This document shows, piece by piece, positions 8,863-18,114 of a DNA stretch of 63,667 nt (position 1 is the first letter of the stretch; each line of letters opens with the position of its first letter). The stretch is from NCBI GenBank assembly GCA_022511465.1, contig JAFLRM010000014.1, positions 1 through 63,667 of the forward strand, written 5' to 3'. Source of the stretch: Acetatifactor sp. GTDB taxonomy: Bacteria; Bacillota; Clostridia; Lachnospirales; Lachnospiraceae. The position numbers and the translations under genes were made by a program. Under the pieces are notes generated by a model. The model worked only from the letters and a program-made list of their open reading frames with translations. It did no database searches and was not told the DNA's origin.

Positions 8863-10344
8863 ATGGAGGACAGATCAAGAGAAATATTTGGAAATCGGAT
8901 GAAAAGTAGTGTCTATCGGAAAGCGGTGCGCTCAAAGCAAAAATATGCTAAAAAGTTCGGAGATGACACGAATGTCATATATCCCGTGCGTATTCGCGAG
9001 AATGCTCATATCGGAAAAGAATTGGGCGTGTTGGATGTGTTGTTGGAGGCGGGAAAGAATGCTGATGCCGGTAATGCACAGCCAACGTCCGATTTTGATC
9101 GGAATAAGGGGTTGATCGTGGGCAATATCCGCATGGGCTTTGGGCATTACCGAATATCCATGGCAATTGCTTCTGCGGCGCATGCGATGGGATATACTCC
9201 TTATTGGATGGACTTAAATTCCTATAAGCAAACGACCTGTACCAAAGTGATCAGTGCCCAGAATGATCTATATTCACTGGGGTCCCGATTGTCGGGAAAG
9301 AGCAGGCTTTTTAATAAATTTGTGTGGGAGCCTATAAATTATGAAGGCTTCCGCAAGTTGAGCTACAACGCCGCCGATCAGAAGAATGCAGAGCTGATGG
9401 CACCGGTGTTCGGCCAGGTGCCCAAAGATATACCTGTGGTGGCTACCCATGTGTGGCCGGCACAGGCTGCCATACATGCCGGTATGAAGCATGTGATCAA
9501 CGTGATTCCGGACAATTGGCCCATGGCACTGCATTTGGCAGAAGGGAGCCTGCATACGGTGCAGACTCATTACGCTTATCAGGGTTATCGCATCCTGAAC
9601 GGTATGCAGGGTAAAGCGGTGTTGAAGCCTATGGGAGCAGAGGACTTACTCTATGTAGGACATTATGTGGATCATGAGCTGGTGAGCAATATTGAGGTGG
9701 ACTGTGAGGCGCGGAAGAGGAGAAAACAGGAGGGGAAGCCTATGCGCTTTCTGTTGACCATTGGAGGTGCGGGAGCGCAGAAGGAAATTTTTGCCTCTAT
9801 TATTCATTTTTTGCTGCCTTCCATCCGGGAAAAGAGAGCTGCATTATATGTAAACGTGGGCGATTACAAAAATGTGTGGACGGAGCTTTTACGGGATCTG
9901 CCCGAAATGAGGCAGTATGCAGTAGAGCATTTTGACAGATGGCAGGACACAAAGGCATTTGCAGAGGATGCACTTACCGGGGATGTGACAGGGATCCACG
10001 GTTTTTATCATGCCAATATTTTTGAGGCGGTGTATTGTACCAATCTGTTGATGCGAAGCTGTGATGTGTTGGTGACCAAACCCAGCGAGTTATCCTTCTA
10101 TCCGGTGCCCAAATTGTTTATCAAGCGAGTGGGAGGTCATGAGCAGTGGGGAGCTATCCACTCCGCCGAGATAGGCGACGGAACGCTGGAATGTCAGGAT
10201 GTCCCCCACACATTACAGATGATCAAAATTTTTATGGAGGATCGGGAATTTCTGGCGGATATGTGCGACAATATTGTAAAAAATAAAGCAGCCGGAATTT
10301 ACGACGGTGCATATGAAGTGGTAAAGCGGGCCGTGGAAATATAA
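8863..10344 (+). CDS. Conserved protein with GT-B glycosyltransferase-like features
   Basis: A 493-residue soluble protein. At about residues 85-115 it has IVGNIRMGFGHYRISMAIA, which resembles the Gly-rich G-x-GH loop at the start of MurG/MGDG-synthase-type GT-B enzymes, and later FLLTIGGAGAQKE and VTKPSELSFYPVP, which resemble the donor-binding half. I think it belongs to one of the DUF6937/DUF6938 families but am not sure of the number. The lipid or sugar substrate is unknown. The start at 8863 follows aggagggagaaa; the TTG/ATG codons upstream at 8845-8850 lack a ribosome binding site. It precedes the sugar transporter gene by 96 bases. Confidence 0.65.
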   Translation: MEDRSREIFGNRMKSSVYRKAVRSKQKYAKKFGDDTNVIYPVRIRENAHIGKELGVLDVLLEAGKNADAGNAQPTSDFDRNKGLIVGNIRMGFGHYRISMAIASAAHAMGYTPYWMDLNSYKQTTCTKVISAQNDLYSLGSRLSGKSRLFNKFVWEPINYEGFRKLSYNAADQKNAELMAPVFGQVPKDIPVVATHVWPAQAAIHAGMKHVINVIPDNWPMALHLAEGSLHTVQTHYAYQGYRILNGMQGKAVLKPMGAEDLLYVGHYVDHELVSNIEVDCEARKRRKQEGKPMRFLLTIGGAGAQKEIFASIIHFLLPSIREKRAALYVNVGDYKNVWTELLRDLPEMRQYAVEHFDRWQDTKAFAEDALTGDVTGIHGFYHANIFEAVYCTNLLMRSCDVLVTKPSELSFYPVPKLFIKRVGGHEQWGAIHSAEIGDGTLECQDVPHTLQMIKIFMEDREFLADMCDNIVKNKAAGIYDGAYEVVKRAVEI

Positions 10345-10362
10345 TAGATGACACAAGCGTCA

Positions 10363-10383
10363 GTTTTGGCGAATTGTCAAAAC
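10363..10383. promoter_or_regulatory. Imperfect palindrome upstream of the alpha-galactoside genes
   Basis: GTTTTG (10363-10368) and CAAAAC (10378-10383) are perfect inverted arms around a partly symmetric centre. It lies 57 bases before the transporter start and has no T-run, so an operator for a sugar-responsive regulator is possible. No regulator gene is adjacent. Confidence 0.3.
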
Positions 10384-10440
10384 ATAGCAATCTTATGAGA
10401 AATCATGTAAGTGATGTTCGATAGAGGAGGGAGAGGGAAT

Positions 10441-11814
10441 ATGAGATTATCAATGAGAGAAAAGGCGGCCTACGGTCTGGGCGCTGTGGGAAAAGACATG
10501 GTTTACATGCTTTCCGCCAGCTATATCATGTATTATTATCAGGATATCCTGGGGATCAATGCGATTGCCATGGGTGTTATTTTGATGGCAGCGCGGGTGT
10601 TCGACGCATTCAACGATCCGATCATGGGAGTGGTTGTTGCCAAGACCAGAACCAAATGGGGGAAATTCCGCCCCTGGCTTTTTGTGGGAACCTTGTTGAA
10701 CGCAGTGTTGCTGTACTTACTATTTGCGGCGCCACCCACTTTAAACGGCGGTGGTCTGGTAGCTTACGCCGCGGTATTTTATATTGTTTGGGGCGTGACG
10801 TACACTATGATGGACATTCCTTACTGGTCCATGATTCCCGCTTTTACAGAGGGAGGAAAAGAGAGGGAAGGTCTCTCTACGCTGGCCCGATCCTGCGCCG
10901 GTGTTGGTTCGGCTCTCATTACCATTATCACCATGCCTGCCGTATATTTCCTGGGACAAAATGACGAGCGTGTCGGCTTTAAATGGTTTGCTCTGGCAGT
11001 GGCAATACTGTTTGTTCTGTTCACAACGATCACTTGTCTTGCCATCAAGGAAAAGTCCACTGTGGACATGGACTCTCCCACGGTTGGACAGATGTTTAAG
11101 GCACTGCTGCAGAACGATCAGGCAATGGCGGTGGTGATTTTTATTGTGTTGATCAACTGCTCACTGTATATTACCTCCAATCTGGTAATCTACTTTTTCA
11201 AGTATGATTTTGGCGGAGCAGCCTGGTACAACGATTATATGCTGTTCAACACCTTTGGCGGTGCTGTGCAGATTTTGTCAATGATGCTGTTTTTCCCGTT
11301 GCTGCGCAAGGTGCTCAGCGCAATTCAGGTTTTCTATGTGAGCTTTTTTGCCGCTATAGCAGGGTACGCGCTATTGTTGATCTTGTTCTTTGCGAATGTG
11401 TCTAACGTAATGATGCTGTTCATCCCTGCTTTCTTTATCTTTACAGCGTTTGGCATGCTGACGGTGCTGACCACTGTATTTTTGGCAAACACGGTGGATT
11501 ATGGCGAGTTAAAAAATCATCGCAGAGACGAGAGTGTCATTTTTTCCATGCAGACTTTTGTGGTAAAGCTTGCTTCCGGCGTGGCGGCGCTGATCACCTC
11601 GATCTGTCTTGCGGCCAGCAATTTGAGTGACGATACCAGTAATGTGGAGATTGTGACAGAGAACGTAGCAGGATCCTCCGTAGTCATTCTTCGGTTGACA
11701 ATGACATTGGTTCCAATAGTAGGATTGCTCGTGGCGGTATTTCTGTTCCACAAGAAATACATTTTGACAGAGGAAAAGGTGGAGGAGATCGCGGAGGAGC
11801 TGAAGAGAAGATAG
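10441..11814 (+). CDS. MFS sugar transporter of the GPH (melibiose carrier) family
   Basis: A 457-residue cytoplasmic membrane protein with about twelve helices. The early loop MAARVFDAFNDPIMGVVVAKTRTKWGKFRPW contains the conserved D-x-x-x-DP and K-x-GK-x-RPW signatures of the glycoside-pentoside-hexuronide cation symporters. It sits 12 bases upstream of a GH36 alpha-galactosidase, so melibiose, raffinose-type oligosaccharides or another galactoside is the likely cargo (inference from context). The start at 10441 follows a purine-rich aggagggagaggg. The longer frame from 10411 adds residues before the ribosome binding site and was rejected. Confidence 0.9.
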   Translation: MRLSMREKAAYGLGAVGKDMVYMLSASYIMYYYQDILGINAIAMGVILMAARVFDAFNDPIMGVVVAKTRTKWGKFRPWLFVGTLLNAVLLYLLFAAPPTLNGGGLVAYAAVFYIVWGVTYTMMDIPYWSMIPAFTEGGKEREGLSTLARSCAGVGSALITIITMPAVYFLGQNDERVGFKWFALAVAILFVLFTTITCLAIKEKSTVDMDSPTVGQMFKALLQNDQAMAVVIFIVLINCSLYITSNLVIYFFKYDFGGAAWYNDYMLFNTFGGAVQILSMMLFFPLLRKVLSAIQVFYVSFFAAIAGYALLLILFFANVSNVMMLFIPAFFIFTAFGMLTVLTTVFLANTVDYGELKNHRRDESVIFSMQTFVVKLASGVAALITSICLAASNLSDDTSNVEIVTENVAGSSVVILRLTMTLVPIVGLLVAVFLFHKKYILTEEKVEEIAEELKRR

Positions 11815-11826
11815 GAGCAGATCGGT

Positions 11827-14223
11827 ATGATACAACAGGTGGATGAATTTTATATCCTGCATACGGCCAACACAACCTACAGTTTTCGGGTGACGGATAC
11901 GGGACATCCGGAGCATTTATACTATGGGCGCAGATTGCAGCTCGCGCAGGAGAAAGGCGCTCTTTTAAGCTGCCTGGATGCCCTTGTGGAGAAGCATACG
12001 TTTGCACCGGGCAATACTTCTACTTATGATAAGGCGCACGGAAATTTTACGTTGGAGGATATGCGGCTGGAGATGTCTTCCTATGGAAAGGGTGATGTGC
12101 GAGAGCCTTTTGTGGAGTTGGTGCACGGGGATGGAAGTATTACCTGTGATTTTCTTTTTAAAAAAGCGGAGATTTTAAGCGGCAAGGCGGAGTATCGGAC
12201 GCTGCCCGGATCCTACGATGAGCAAGGAGGGGTGGAGCAACTCTGTGTCACTTTGTGGGATGAGCAGTATCATTTGGAGTTGGAGCTTCACTATTATGTT
12301 TATGAGGATTGTGATGTGATCACGCGAAGTGCCAGGCTGCTCAACAGAAGTGAGGAGACAGTCAAAGTATTGCGTCTGATGAGCACACAGCTGGATCTGG
12401 ATGCGCAGAATCTTGTGTTTACTACTTTTAACGGTGCCTGGGCGAGGGAGATGCAGAGGAATGACACGTTTGTCATATCTGGGAAAATGGTGAACAGCAC
12501 GTTTGCAGGGACGTCCTCCAGTCACGCAAACCCTTTTGTCATGCTGCACCCGAAGGAGACCACGGAGGATCATGGCAATTGTTATGGCTTTAACCTGATC
12601 TACAGCGGCAATCACTATGAGGCAGTGGAGGTCAGCAGTTTTGGCAAGATCCGCTTTGTGTCGGGGATCAATCCACAGGCCTTTTGTTATCTGTTACAGC
12701 CAGAAGAGGATTTTGAGGCTCCGGAGGCGGTGATGACTTTTTCCGATCAGGGCTTTAACGGCATGAGTGTCCGGATGCAGCGTTTTGTCAGAGAGCATAT
12801 TGTACGGGGGGAGTGGAAGCACAAGCCGAGACCGGTGCTTTTGAACAGTTGGGAGGCATCTTACTTTAACATTAACGAGCGTAAACTTCTGGCGCTGGCA
12901 AAGGCGGGAAAGGAAGTGGGAATCGAGCTTTTTGTGATGGACGACGGATGGTTTGGAACCAGAGATGACGACACTCAGTCCCTGGGAGACTGGAGCGTCA
13001 ATCCGAGAAAACTTCCCAACGGTCTCGATGGTCTGGTGCACAAAGTGAAAGCACTGGGATTGGATTTTGGTATTTGGGTGGAGCCGGAGATGGTGAGTGT
13101 GAAGAGCAGGCTCTATGAGACACATCCCGATTGGACGCTGGAGATTCCCGGGAAACCGCACTCAGAGGGACGGAACCAGAGAATTCTGGACCTGTCCAGA
13201 ACGGAGGTGCAAGACTTTATTGTCGGTGAGATGAGTCGAATACTCTCCTCTGCGGATATTTCCTATGTGAAGTGGGATATGAACCGGACTTTTACCGACT
13301 ACTTTTCTCAGGCTTTACCGGCTGACCGACAGGGGGAAGTGGCACACCGATACTATATGGGATTGTATCGCTGTATGAAAATTTTGACAGAGAGATTTCC
13401 CCATATTTTGTTTGAGGGTTGTGCCGCCGGCGGAAACAGATTCGATCTGGGAATTCTCTGTTATTTCCCGCAGATATGGGCGAGTGACGATACGGATCCG
13501 CTCTGTCGGGCGCAAATTCAAACGGGTTACAGTTACGGCTATCCTATGTCTGCGATCAGCGCCCATGTATCGGCAAGTCCCAATCATCAAACCCTGCGCA
13601 ATACGCCGCTGGAGACCCGCTTCCATGTGGCTGCGTTCGGAGTTTGCGGTTATGAGTGCAATCTATGTGATATGAAGAAAGAGGAGCTGGAGGCAGTTAA
13701 AGAACAGATCGCGCTCTATAAGGAGTGGCGAGAGGTTCTGCAGTGGGGAGATTTTTACCGGGGCAGGAAATTTGCGGATGGCGGACAGAGCGCGTTGACA
13801 GGCGGTGATAACTTGACGGAGTGGACTTGTGTCTCCGAAGACCGAAGCAGAGCGGTAGGAATGCTAATGCAACAGCTCGTAGTGCCTAACACTCAGTTTC
13901 ATACCTATTTTGCCAGAGGGCTTGCACCGGAAAAAGTTTATCATTTTTATAATAGAGTATTGAAATACAATGTGAAAGAATTTGGCGACCTGGTGAATAC
14001 GGTGTCCCCCATCCATATCAAACAGGATTCGCTGGCGCACAATATGATCGCAAAGTTTGTGAAGATGGATGGGGAAACGGAAGACTATACAGTAAGCGGT
14101 GATGTGTTGATGCATGGGGGTATCCATCTGAAACAGGCATTTGCCGGGACGGGTTACAATAGTGAAGTGCGTTATTTTCAAGATTTTGGGTCAAGGCTCT
14201 ACTTTATGGAAGAGAGTATATAA
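11827..14223 (+). CDS. Alpha-galactosidase, glycoside hydrolase family 36
   Basis: Retaining alpha-galactosidase that removes terminal alpha-1,6-galactose from melibiose or raffinose-type sugars. The 798-residue protein has the GH36 N-terminal beta domain, then a TIM barrel with FVMDDGWFG, the nucleophile Asp484 in YVKWDMNR, and the acid/base Asp554 in WASDDTDP. The 70-residue spacing of the two aspartates equals that in Geobacillus AgaA (478/548). No signal peptide is present, so it acts in the cytosol after uptake by the transporter encoded 12 bases upstream. The start has aggag 9 bases before it. The C-terminus is somewhat longer than typical for the family. Confidence 0.95.
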   Translation: MIQQVDEFYILHTANTTYSFRVTDTGHPEHLYYGRRLQLAQEKGALLSCLDALVEKHTFAPGNTSTYDKAHGNFTLEDMRLEMSSYGKGDVREPFVELVHGDGSITCDFLFKKAEILSGKAEYRTLPGSYDEQGGVEQLCVTLWDEQYHLELELHYYVYEDCDVITRSARLLNRSEETVKVLRLMSTQLDLDAQNLVFTTFNGAWAREMQRNDTFVISGKMVNSTFAGTSSSHANPFVMLHPKETTEDHGNCYGFNLIYSGNHYEAVEVSSFGKIRFVSGINPQAFCYLLQPEEDFEAPEAVMTFSDQGFNGMSVRMQRFVREHIVRGEWKHKPRPVLLNSWEASYFNINERKLLALAKAGKEVGIELFVMDDGWFGTRDDDTQSLGDWSVNPRKLPNGLDGLVHKVKALGLDFGIWVEPEMVSVKSRLYETHPDWTLEIPGKPHSEGRNQRILDLSRTEVQDFIVGEMSRILSSADISYVKWDMNRTFTDYFSQALPADRQGEVAHRYYMGLYRCMKILTERFPHILFEGCAAGGNRFDLGILCYFPQIWASDDTDPLCRAQIQTGYSYGYPMSAISAHVSASPNHQTLRNTPLETRFHVAAFGVCGYECNLCDMKKEELEAVKEQIALYKEWREVLQWGDFYRGRKFADGGQSALTGGDNLTEWTCVSEDRSRAVGMLMQQLVVPNTQFHTYFARGLAPEKVYHFYNRVLKYNVKEFGDLVNTVSPIHIKQDSLAHNMIAKFVKMDGETEDYTVSGDVLMHGGIHLKQAFAGTGYNSEVRYFQDFGSRLYFMEESI

Positions 14224-14257
14224 TAAAGAATAAAGTTACTAATATGGAGAATGAATA

Positions 14258-15535
14258 ATGAACAGAAAAAACAAAGGAAGAATTTCGTATACTCTGCAGG
14301 CGATCAGTATGTTGCCACTGCTGGTACTGGGAATGGTGATCCTGCTGATCGGCTACCATTACTTTACACAAACAATGTACGATGAAGTGGAGAGTTCCCT
14401 TCAGGGAGTGGCTAATGAGACCATTGCCCTGATCGATGCAATCTATCCGGGCGACTATGAGCTTGTGGGGGAAGATGTCTATCAGATTTATAAAGGAGAG
14501 CAGGACATCACTAATGCGTATCAATTGGTGGATCAGATAAAGGAGTATACCGGTCTCGATGTGACACTCTTTTATCAGGATACGCGTGTGCTGACCACGA
14601 TTTATAACGCATCAGGAGGGCGTATCGTGCGCACCGGTGCGGCAGATACTATCCTGACAGAGGTTTTGGAGGCAGATACCGCCCGCTTTTACAACAACGC
14701 CATTGTGAATGGAACTGCCTATTTTTCCTATTACACGCCACTCCACAACGCGGACGGCACTGTGGTAGGCATGCTGTTTGTGGGAAAACCCAAGAGTCAA
14801 GTAGATGATGCGGTGCAGAAATCTCTGTATCCGCTTCTTATAGCAGTGTTTCTTACCATCATAGTCATGGGTATCATAATCTTTTTTTATACCAGAGGGA
14901 TAGTGCGCACTCTGCTGAAAGTCAGAGATTTTCTCTCAGCGGTTTCCGGAGGCAACATGATGGCGGAGATCGATCCGTCTGTGCTAAAGCGCAATGATGA
15001 ACTGGGGGAGATCGGACAGTCCATCCTTGCAATGCAGCGCGCTCTGCGCACCATGATGGAGCAGGATACTCTGACAGAGCTGTTCAATCGCGGCTCTGCG
15101 AACAGAAAGCTGAAACAGGTCATGGCAAAGGCTGCGGAGCAGAATACCCCATTTGCGGTAGCGATCGGTGACATTGATTATTTTAAAACGATCAACGATA
15201 CTTATGGTCATGACTGTGGCGATGCGACACTCAAAACGGTGGCGGACACCTTGAAAGAACATATGAGAAACTGCGGCTTTGTGGCCCGGTGGGGCGGTGA
15301 AGAGTTTCTGTTGGTGTTTGACCGCATGGATAAAGCGGAAGCACGGAAGCGCTTGGAGAAGCTTCAAGACAGCATACGCCGTCTGGAGATTCCCTATGAG
15401 AATCAGGTGGTTACGCTGACAATGACCTTCGGAGTGACCGAGGGAGAGCAGATTGCGATCAAGGATCTGCTTCGAAGAGCAGACAGTAAATTGTATGCGG
15501 GTAAAACCTCCGGCAGAGACAGGGTTGTATCTTGA
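14258..15535 (+). CDS. Membrane-bound diguanylate cyclase with Cache-type sensor
   Basis: Makes cyclic di-GMP from two GTP. The 425-residue protein has an N-terminal transmembrane helix (about 14-36), an extracytoplasmic domain of about 150 residues ending in GTVVGMLFVGKP (single-Cache style), a second helix (about 192-212), a HAMP-like linker and a C-terminal GGDEF domain. The domain begins at DTLTELFNR and has an intact active site GGEEF (346-350). The inhibitory I-site RxxD position reads RNCG, so product inhibition is probably absent. It starts 35 bases after the galactosidase, with no terminator between. Confidence 0.92.
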   Translation: MNRKNKGRISYTLQAISMLPLLVLGMVILLIGYHYFTQTMYDEVESSLQGVANETIALIDAIYPGDYELVGEDVYQIYKGEQDITNAYQLVDQIKEYTGLDVTLFYQDTRVLTTIYNASGGRIVRTGAADTILTEVLEADTARFYNNAIVNGTAYFSYYTPLHNADGTVVGMLFVGKPKSQVDDAVQKSLYPLLIAVFLTIIVMGIIIFFYTRGIVRTLLKVRDFLSAVSGGNMMAEIDPSVLKRNDELGEIGQSILAMQRALRTMMEQDTLTELFNRGSANRKLKQVMAKAAEQNTPFAVAIGDIDYFKTINDTYGHDCGDATLKTVADTLKEHMRNCGFVARWGGEEFLLVFDRMDKAEARKRLEKLQDSIRRLEIPYENQVVTLTMTFGVTEGEQIAIKDLLRRADSKLYAGKTSGRDRVVS

Positions 15536-15587
15536 TGTGAAAGATAATGTATATTTTCTACAAAATGCAATAATGAAAGGAAGAGCC

Positions 15588-17042
15588 ATGGACAGACAAA
15601 ATTTGACTTTATTGACAGATCTATATGAACTGACTATGATGCAGGGATACTTTAAAAACAAGGATCGCAATGAAACCGTCATCTTTGATGCCTTTTTCCG
15701 CAACAATCCCTGTGGCGGCGGATATTCCATTTCCGCGGGACTGGAGCAGCTGATCCAGTATATTAAGGAGCTTCGCTTTGCAAAACAGGACATTGATTAT
15801 CTGGCGTCTCTGGGAATCTTTGACGCGGACTTTCTGGATTATCTGAAGGACTTTCGATTTACCGGCGACATCTACGCCATCCCGGAAGGGACTGTTATGT
15901 TCCCCAGAGAGCCTATGATAAAAGTGATCGCGCCGATCATGCAGGCACAGCTGGTGGAGACCGCGATCTTAAACATTATCAATCATCAAAGTCTGATCGC
16001 CACCAAGGCGGCCAGAGTGTGCCATGCGGCCAGAGGAGACGGGATCATGGAGTTTGGTCTGCGCCGTGCCCAGGGACCGGATGCCGGCACTTACGGTGCG
16101 AGGGCAGCGGTGATCGGTGGCTGTGTGGGCACCAGCAACGTGTTGGCGGGACAGCTTTTTGACATCCCGGTGAAGGGAACTCATGCGCACAGTTGGATCA
16201 TGAGTTTTCCGGATGAGTATACGGCGTTTAAGACCTATGCGGATATGTATCCCGGTGCCTGCATACTGTTGGTAGATACCTATGATACATTAAAGTCCGG
16301 TGTCCCCAATGCGATCCGCGTGTTTACAGAGATGCGGGAGGCCGGAATTCAACTCAAAAATTACGGTATCCGCTTGGACAGCGGTGATCTGGCGTATTTG
16401 TCCAAGAAGGCCAGAAAGATGCTCGATGAAGCGGGATTCTCCGACGCGGTGATATCGGCCTCCAACGATCTGGACGAATTTTTGATCGACAGTTTGAAGG
16501 AGCAGGGCGCAACCATCACTTCGTGGGGTGTGGGAACCAACCTGATCACCTCCAAGGATAATCCTTCCTTCGGAGGCGTGTACAAGCTGGCGGCCATTAT
16601 GGGAGAGGACGGAAAGTTTATTCCCAAGATCAAGCTGTCTGAGAACTCTGAAAAAGTCACCAACCCCGGGGACAAGATCATCTACCGCATCTACGAGAAA
16701 GAGAGTGGTAAAATAAAAGCGGATCTGATCTGTCTGGCGGACGAGGTGTATGATGAGGCGGAAGATATGCTTCTCTTCGACCCGGCAGAGCCTTGGAAGA
16801 AAACGCGTCTGGCCGGCGGCACCTACACAATCCGTCCTATTTTGCAGCAGATCTTCAAAAACGGCGAGTGTTGTTATACTTCGCCCAAGGCGATGGAGAT
16901 CAGAGAGTACTGTCAAAGGGAACTTGACACGCTTTGGGATGAGACCAAGCGTCTGATGAACCCTCACAATGTCTATGTGGATCTGTCCAGAAAATTGTAT
17001 GATATGAAGCTGGAGCTTTTAGATCAGATGAGTGAGCGATAA
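15588..17042 (+). CDS. pncB: Nicotinate phosphoribosyltransferase
   Basis: Converts nicotinate, PRPP and ATP to nicotinate mononucleotide in the NAD salvage (Preiss-Handler) pathway. The 484-residue length fits the long NAPRTase type. Visible hallmarks are LLTDLYELTM at the N-terminus, FGLRRAQGPDAG, GTHAHSWIM around the phosphorylated His region, and YGIRLDSGDLAYLS for the PRPP/nicotinate site. The frame is open back to 15453 but that would overlap the GGDEF gene; the Met at 15588 has aaaggaagagcc before it. A bidirectional terminator follows. Confidence 0.97.
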   Translation: MDRQNLTLLTDLYELTMMQGYFKNKDRNETVIFDAFFRNNPCGGGYSISAGLEQLIQYIKELRFAKQDIDYLASLGIFDADFLDYLKDFRFTGDIYAIPEGTVMFPREPMIKVIAPIMQAQLVETAILNIINHQSLIATKAARVCHAARGDGIMEFGLRRAQGPDAGTYGARAAVIGGCVGTSNVLAGQLFDIPVKGTHAHSWIMSFPDEYTAFKTYADMYPGACILLVDTYDTLKSGVPNAIRVFTEMREAGIQLKNYGIRLDSGDLAYLSKKARKMLDEAGFSDAVISASNDLDEFLIDSLKEQGATITSWGVGTNLITSKDNPSFGGVYKLAAIMGEDGKFIPKIKLSENSEKVTNPGDKIIYRIYEKESGKIKADLICLADEVYDEAEDMLLFDPAEPWKKTRLAGGTYTIRPILQQIFKNGECCYTSPKAMEIREYCQRELDTLWDETKRLMNPHNVYVDLSRKLYDMKLELLDQMSER

Positions 17043-17067
17043 GGAAAAGGAAATCATGGATACAATA

Positions 17068-17104
17068 AAAAGCGGTAAAACCAGAACGGTTTTGCCGCTT
17101 TTTT
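17068..17104. terminator. Bidirectional terminator between pncB and spoVT
   Basis: A 15-bp stem (17068-17082 with 17088-17102, one G-T pair) has a 5-nt loop. It is flanked by an A-run on the left and a T-run on the right, so it can stop both convergent genes. Confidence 0.9.
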
Positions 17105-17114
17105 GACACCAGTG

Positions 17115-17660
17115 TCATTGTTCCATCTGCCTCCCTAGAAAGCCAGCAGCAGAGAGCACCAGCTTCTGTTCTACCTCGCCCATCTTCCCGCGGTTGTTGT
17201 TTTCCAAAAGAGCCACACTACCGATGACGTCACCCTCGCAGATGATGGGGGCGATAGCCTGATGCTGGTAATCCTCGTCAATCTCTCCACAGATGTTGAT
17301 AAAGCTGCGGTCACCGCGGGATGCCAGAACAGTTTCACGATTGTTCACTTTATCCTCCAGCTGCTTGCTGACCGACTTGTTTAAAAGCTGTTTGTAGCCG
17401 CCGGCAGCAGCTACAAACTGGTCTCTGTCGGCGATGACTGCGGCATGGCCGGATACCTGTGCAAGGCTCTCCGCGTACTGCTTGGCAAAAGTGGTCATCT
17501 CGCCGATAGGAGAATATTTTTTTAAGATGACCTGTCCTTCCCTGTCAGTAAAGATTTCCAAGGGATCGCTCTCACGGATGTGAAGGGTGCGACGAATCTC
17601 CTTAGGGATCACGATACGGCCCAGATCATCTATTCTTCTTACGATACCTGTTGCTTTCAT
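17115..17660 (-). CDS. spoVT: Stage V sporulation protein T
   Basis: Forespore transcription regulator that tunes sigmaG-dependent genes. The 181-residue length matches the family. Residues 1-50 form the AbrB/MazE-type swapped-hairpin DNA-binding domain (MKATGIVRRIDDLGRIVIPK), and the rest is a GAF-like domain with SGHAAVIADRDQF and an acidic ICGEIDEDY stretch. The start codon is preceded by cggaggaaataacatc on the minus strand. It is monocistronic, bounded by the bidirectional terminator and a promoter at 17681-17708. Confidence 0.95.
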   Translation of the reverse strand: MKATGIVRRIDDLGRIVIPKEIRRTLHIRESDPLEIFTDREGQVILKKYSPIGEMTTFAKQYAESLAQVSGHAAVIADRDQFVAAAGGYKQLLNKSVSKQLEDKVNNRETVLASRGDRSFINICGEIDEDYQHQAIAPIICEGDVIGSVALLENNNRGKMGEVEQKLVLSAAGFLGRQMEQ

Positions 17661-17680
17661 GATGTTATTTCCTCCGTTTT

Positions 17681-17708
17681 GTTATAATGCTCATAATTAT
17701 TTTGTCAG
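17681..17708 (-). promoter_or_regulatory. Promoter of spoVT
   Basis: Read on the minus strand: CTGACA (17703-17708), a 16-nt spacer, then TATAAC (17681-17686), each 5/6 to sigmaA. The overlapping CATTATA string also fits a sigmaG -10, but no matching -35 is seen, so the sigma factor is uncertain. Confidence 0.5.
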
Positions 17709-17793
17709 AAGTTATTATCTGTAAATGTTTCCGAAATATGTATGGAGAATTTCACTTTAAAAACGTGCAATTCTCTGTTTGAAATGTTTGTAC

Positions 17794-17823
17794 TTGACAA
17801 TCCTAAAATTACGGGACTATAAT
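17794..17823 (+). promoter_or_regulatory. SigmaA promoter of the ileS T-box leader
   Basis: Consensus TTGACA (17794-17799), an 18-nt spacer, then consensus TATAAT (17818-17823). Transcription should begin near 17830 and run through the T-box. Confidence 0.88.
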
Positions 17824-17829
17824 AGTCAA

Positions 17830-18090
17830 AAATGCAAATGCAGTGACGAAGACAGTACCTATCTTTTCCAAAGGCCAAGCGAGTCGGTGACGGTGGAAGA
17901 CCGATGCGAGTAGAATGACAGGGAATATCACTTCCGAGCAGCCGGAACAAAAGGCGACGAGTAGTTTCGGACGAGATCCTCCCGTTAAGAGGAACCATAT
18001 AACTCCCGCTGTCGGCAGCGAGGAGTGTATGCTGTAACAGGTGGTAGCGCAGATAACAGACCGCGTCCTTTTACGGACGCGGTCTTTAAG
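17830..18090 (+). promoter_or_regulatory. T-box riboswitch controlling ileS (isoleucine specifier)
   Basis: This leader of about 260 nt fills the gap between spoVT and ileS. It contains the early GTGACGAAGAC element of Stem I, a specifier loop with AATATCACTT in which ATC (17927-17929) is an isoleucine codon, and the T-box sequence AGGTGGTAGCGC (18039-18050). A strong terminator hairpin follows (18058-18068 with 18075-18085, then T-rich). In this class uncharged tRNA(Ile) binds specifier and T-box and prevents termination, so ileS expression rises on isoleucine shortage. Confidence 0.95.
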
Positions 18091-18114
18091 TTTTAATCAG
18101 AAAGGAAGAACAAC

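Noticed and set aside
15453..15587. Longer N-terminus for pncB
   Set aside because: It lies inside the GGDEF coding region in another frame; the Met at 15588 has a ribosome binding site and fits the family start.
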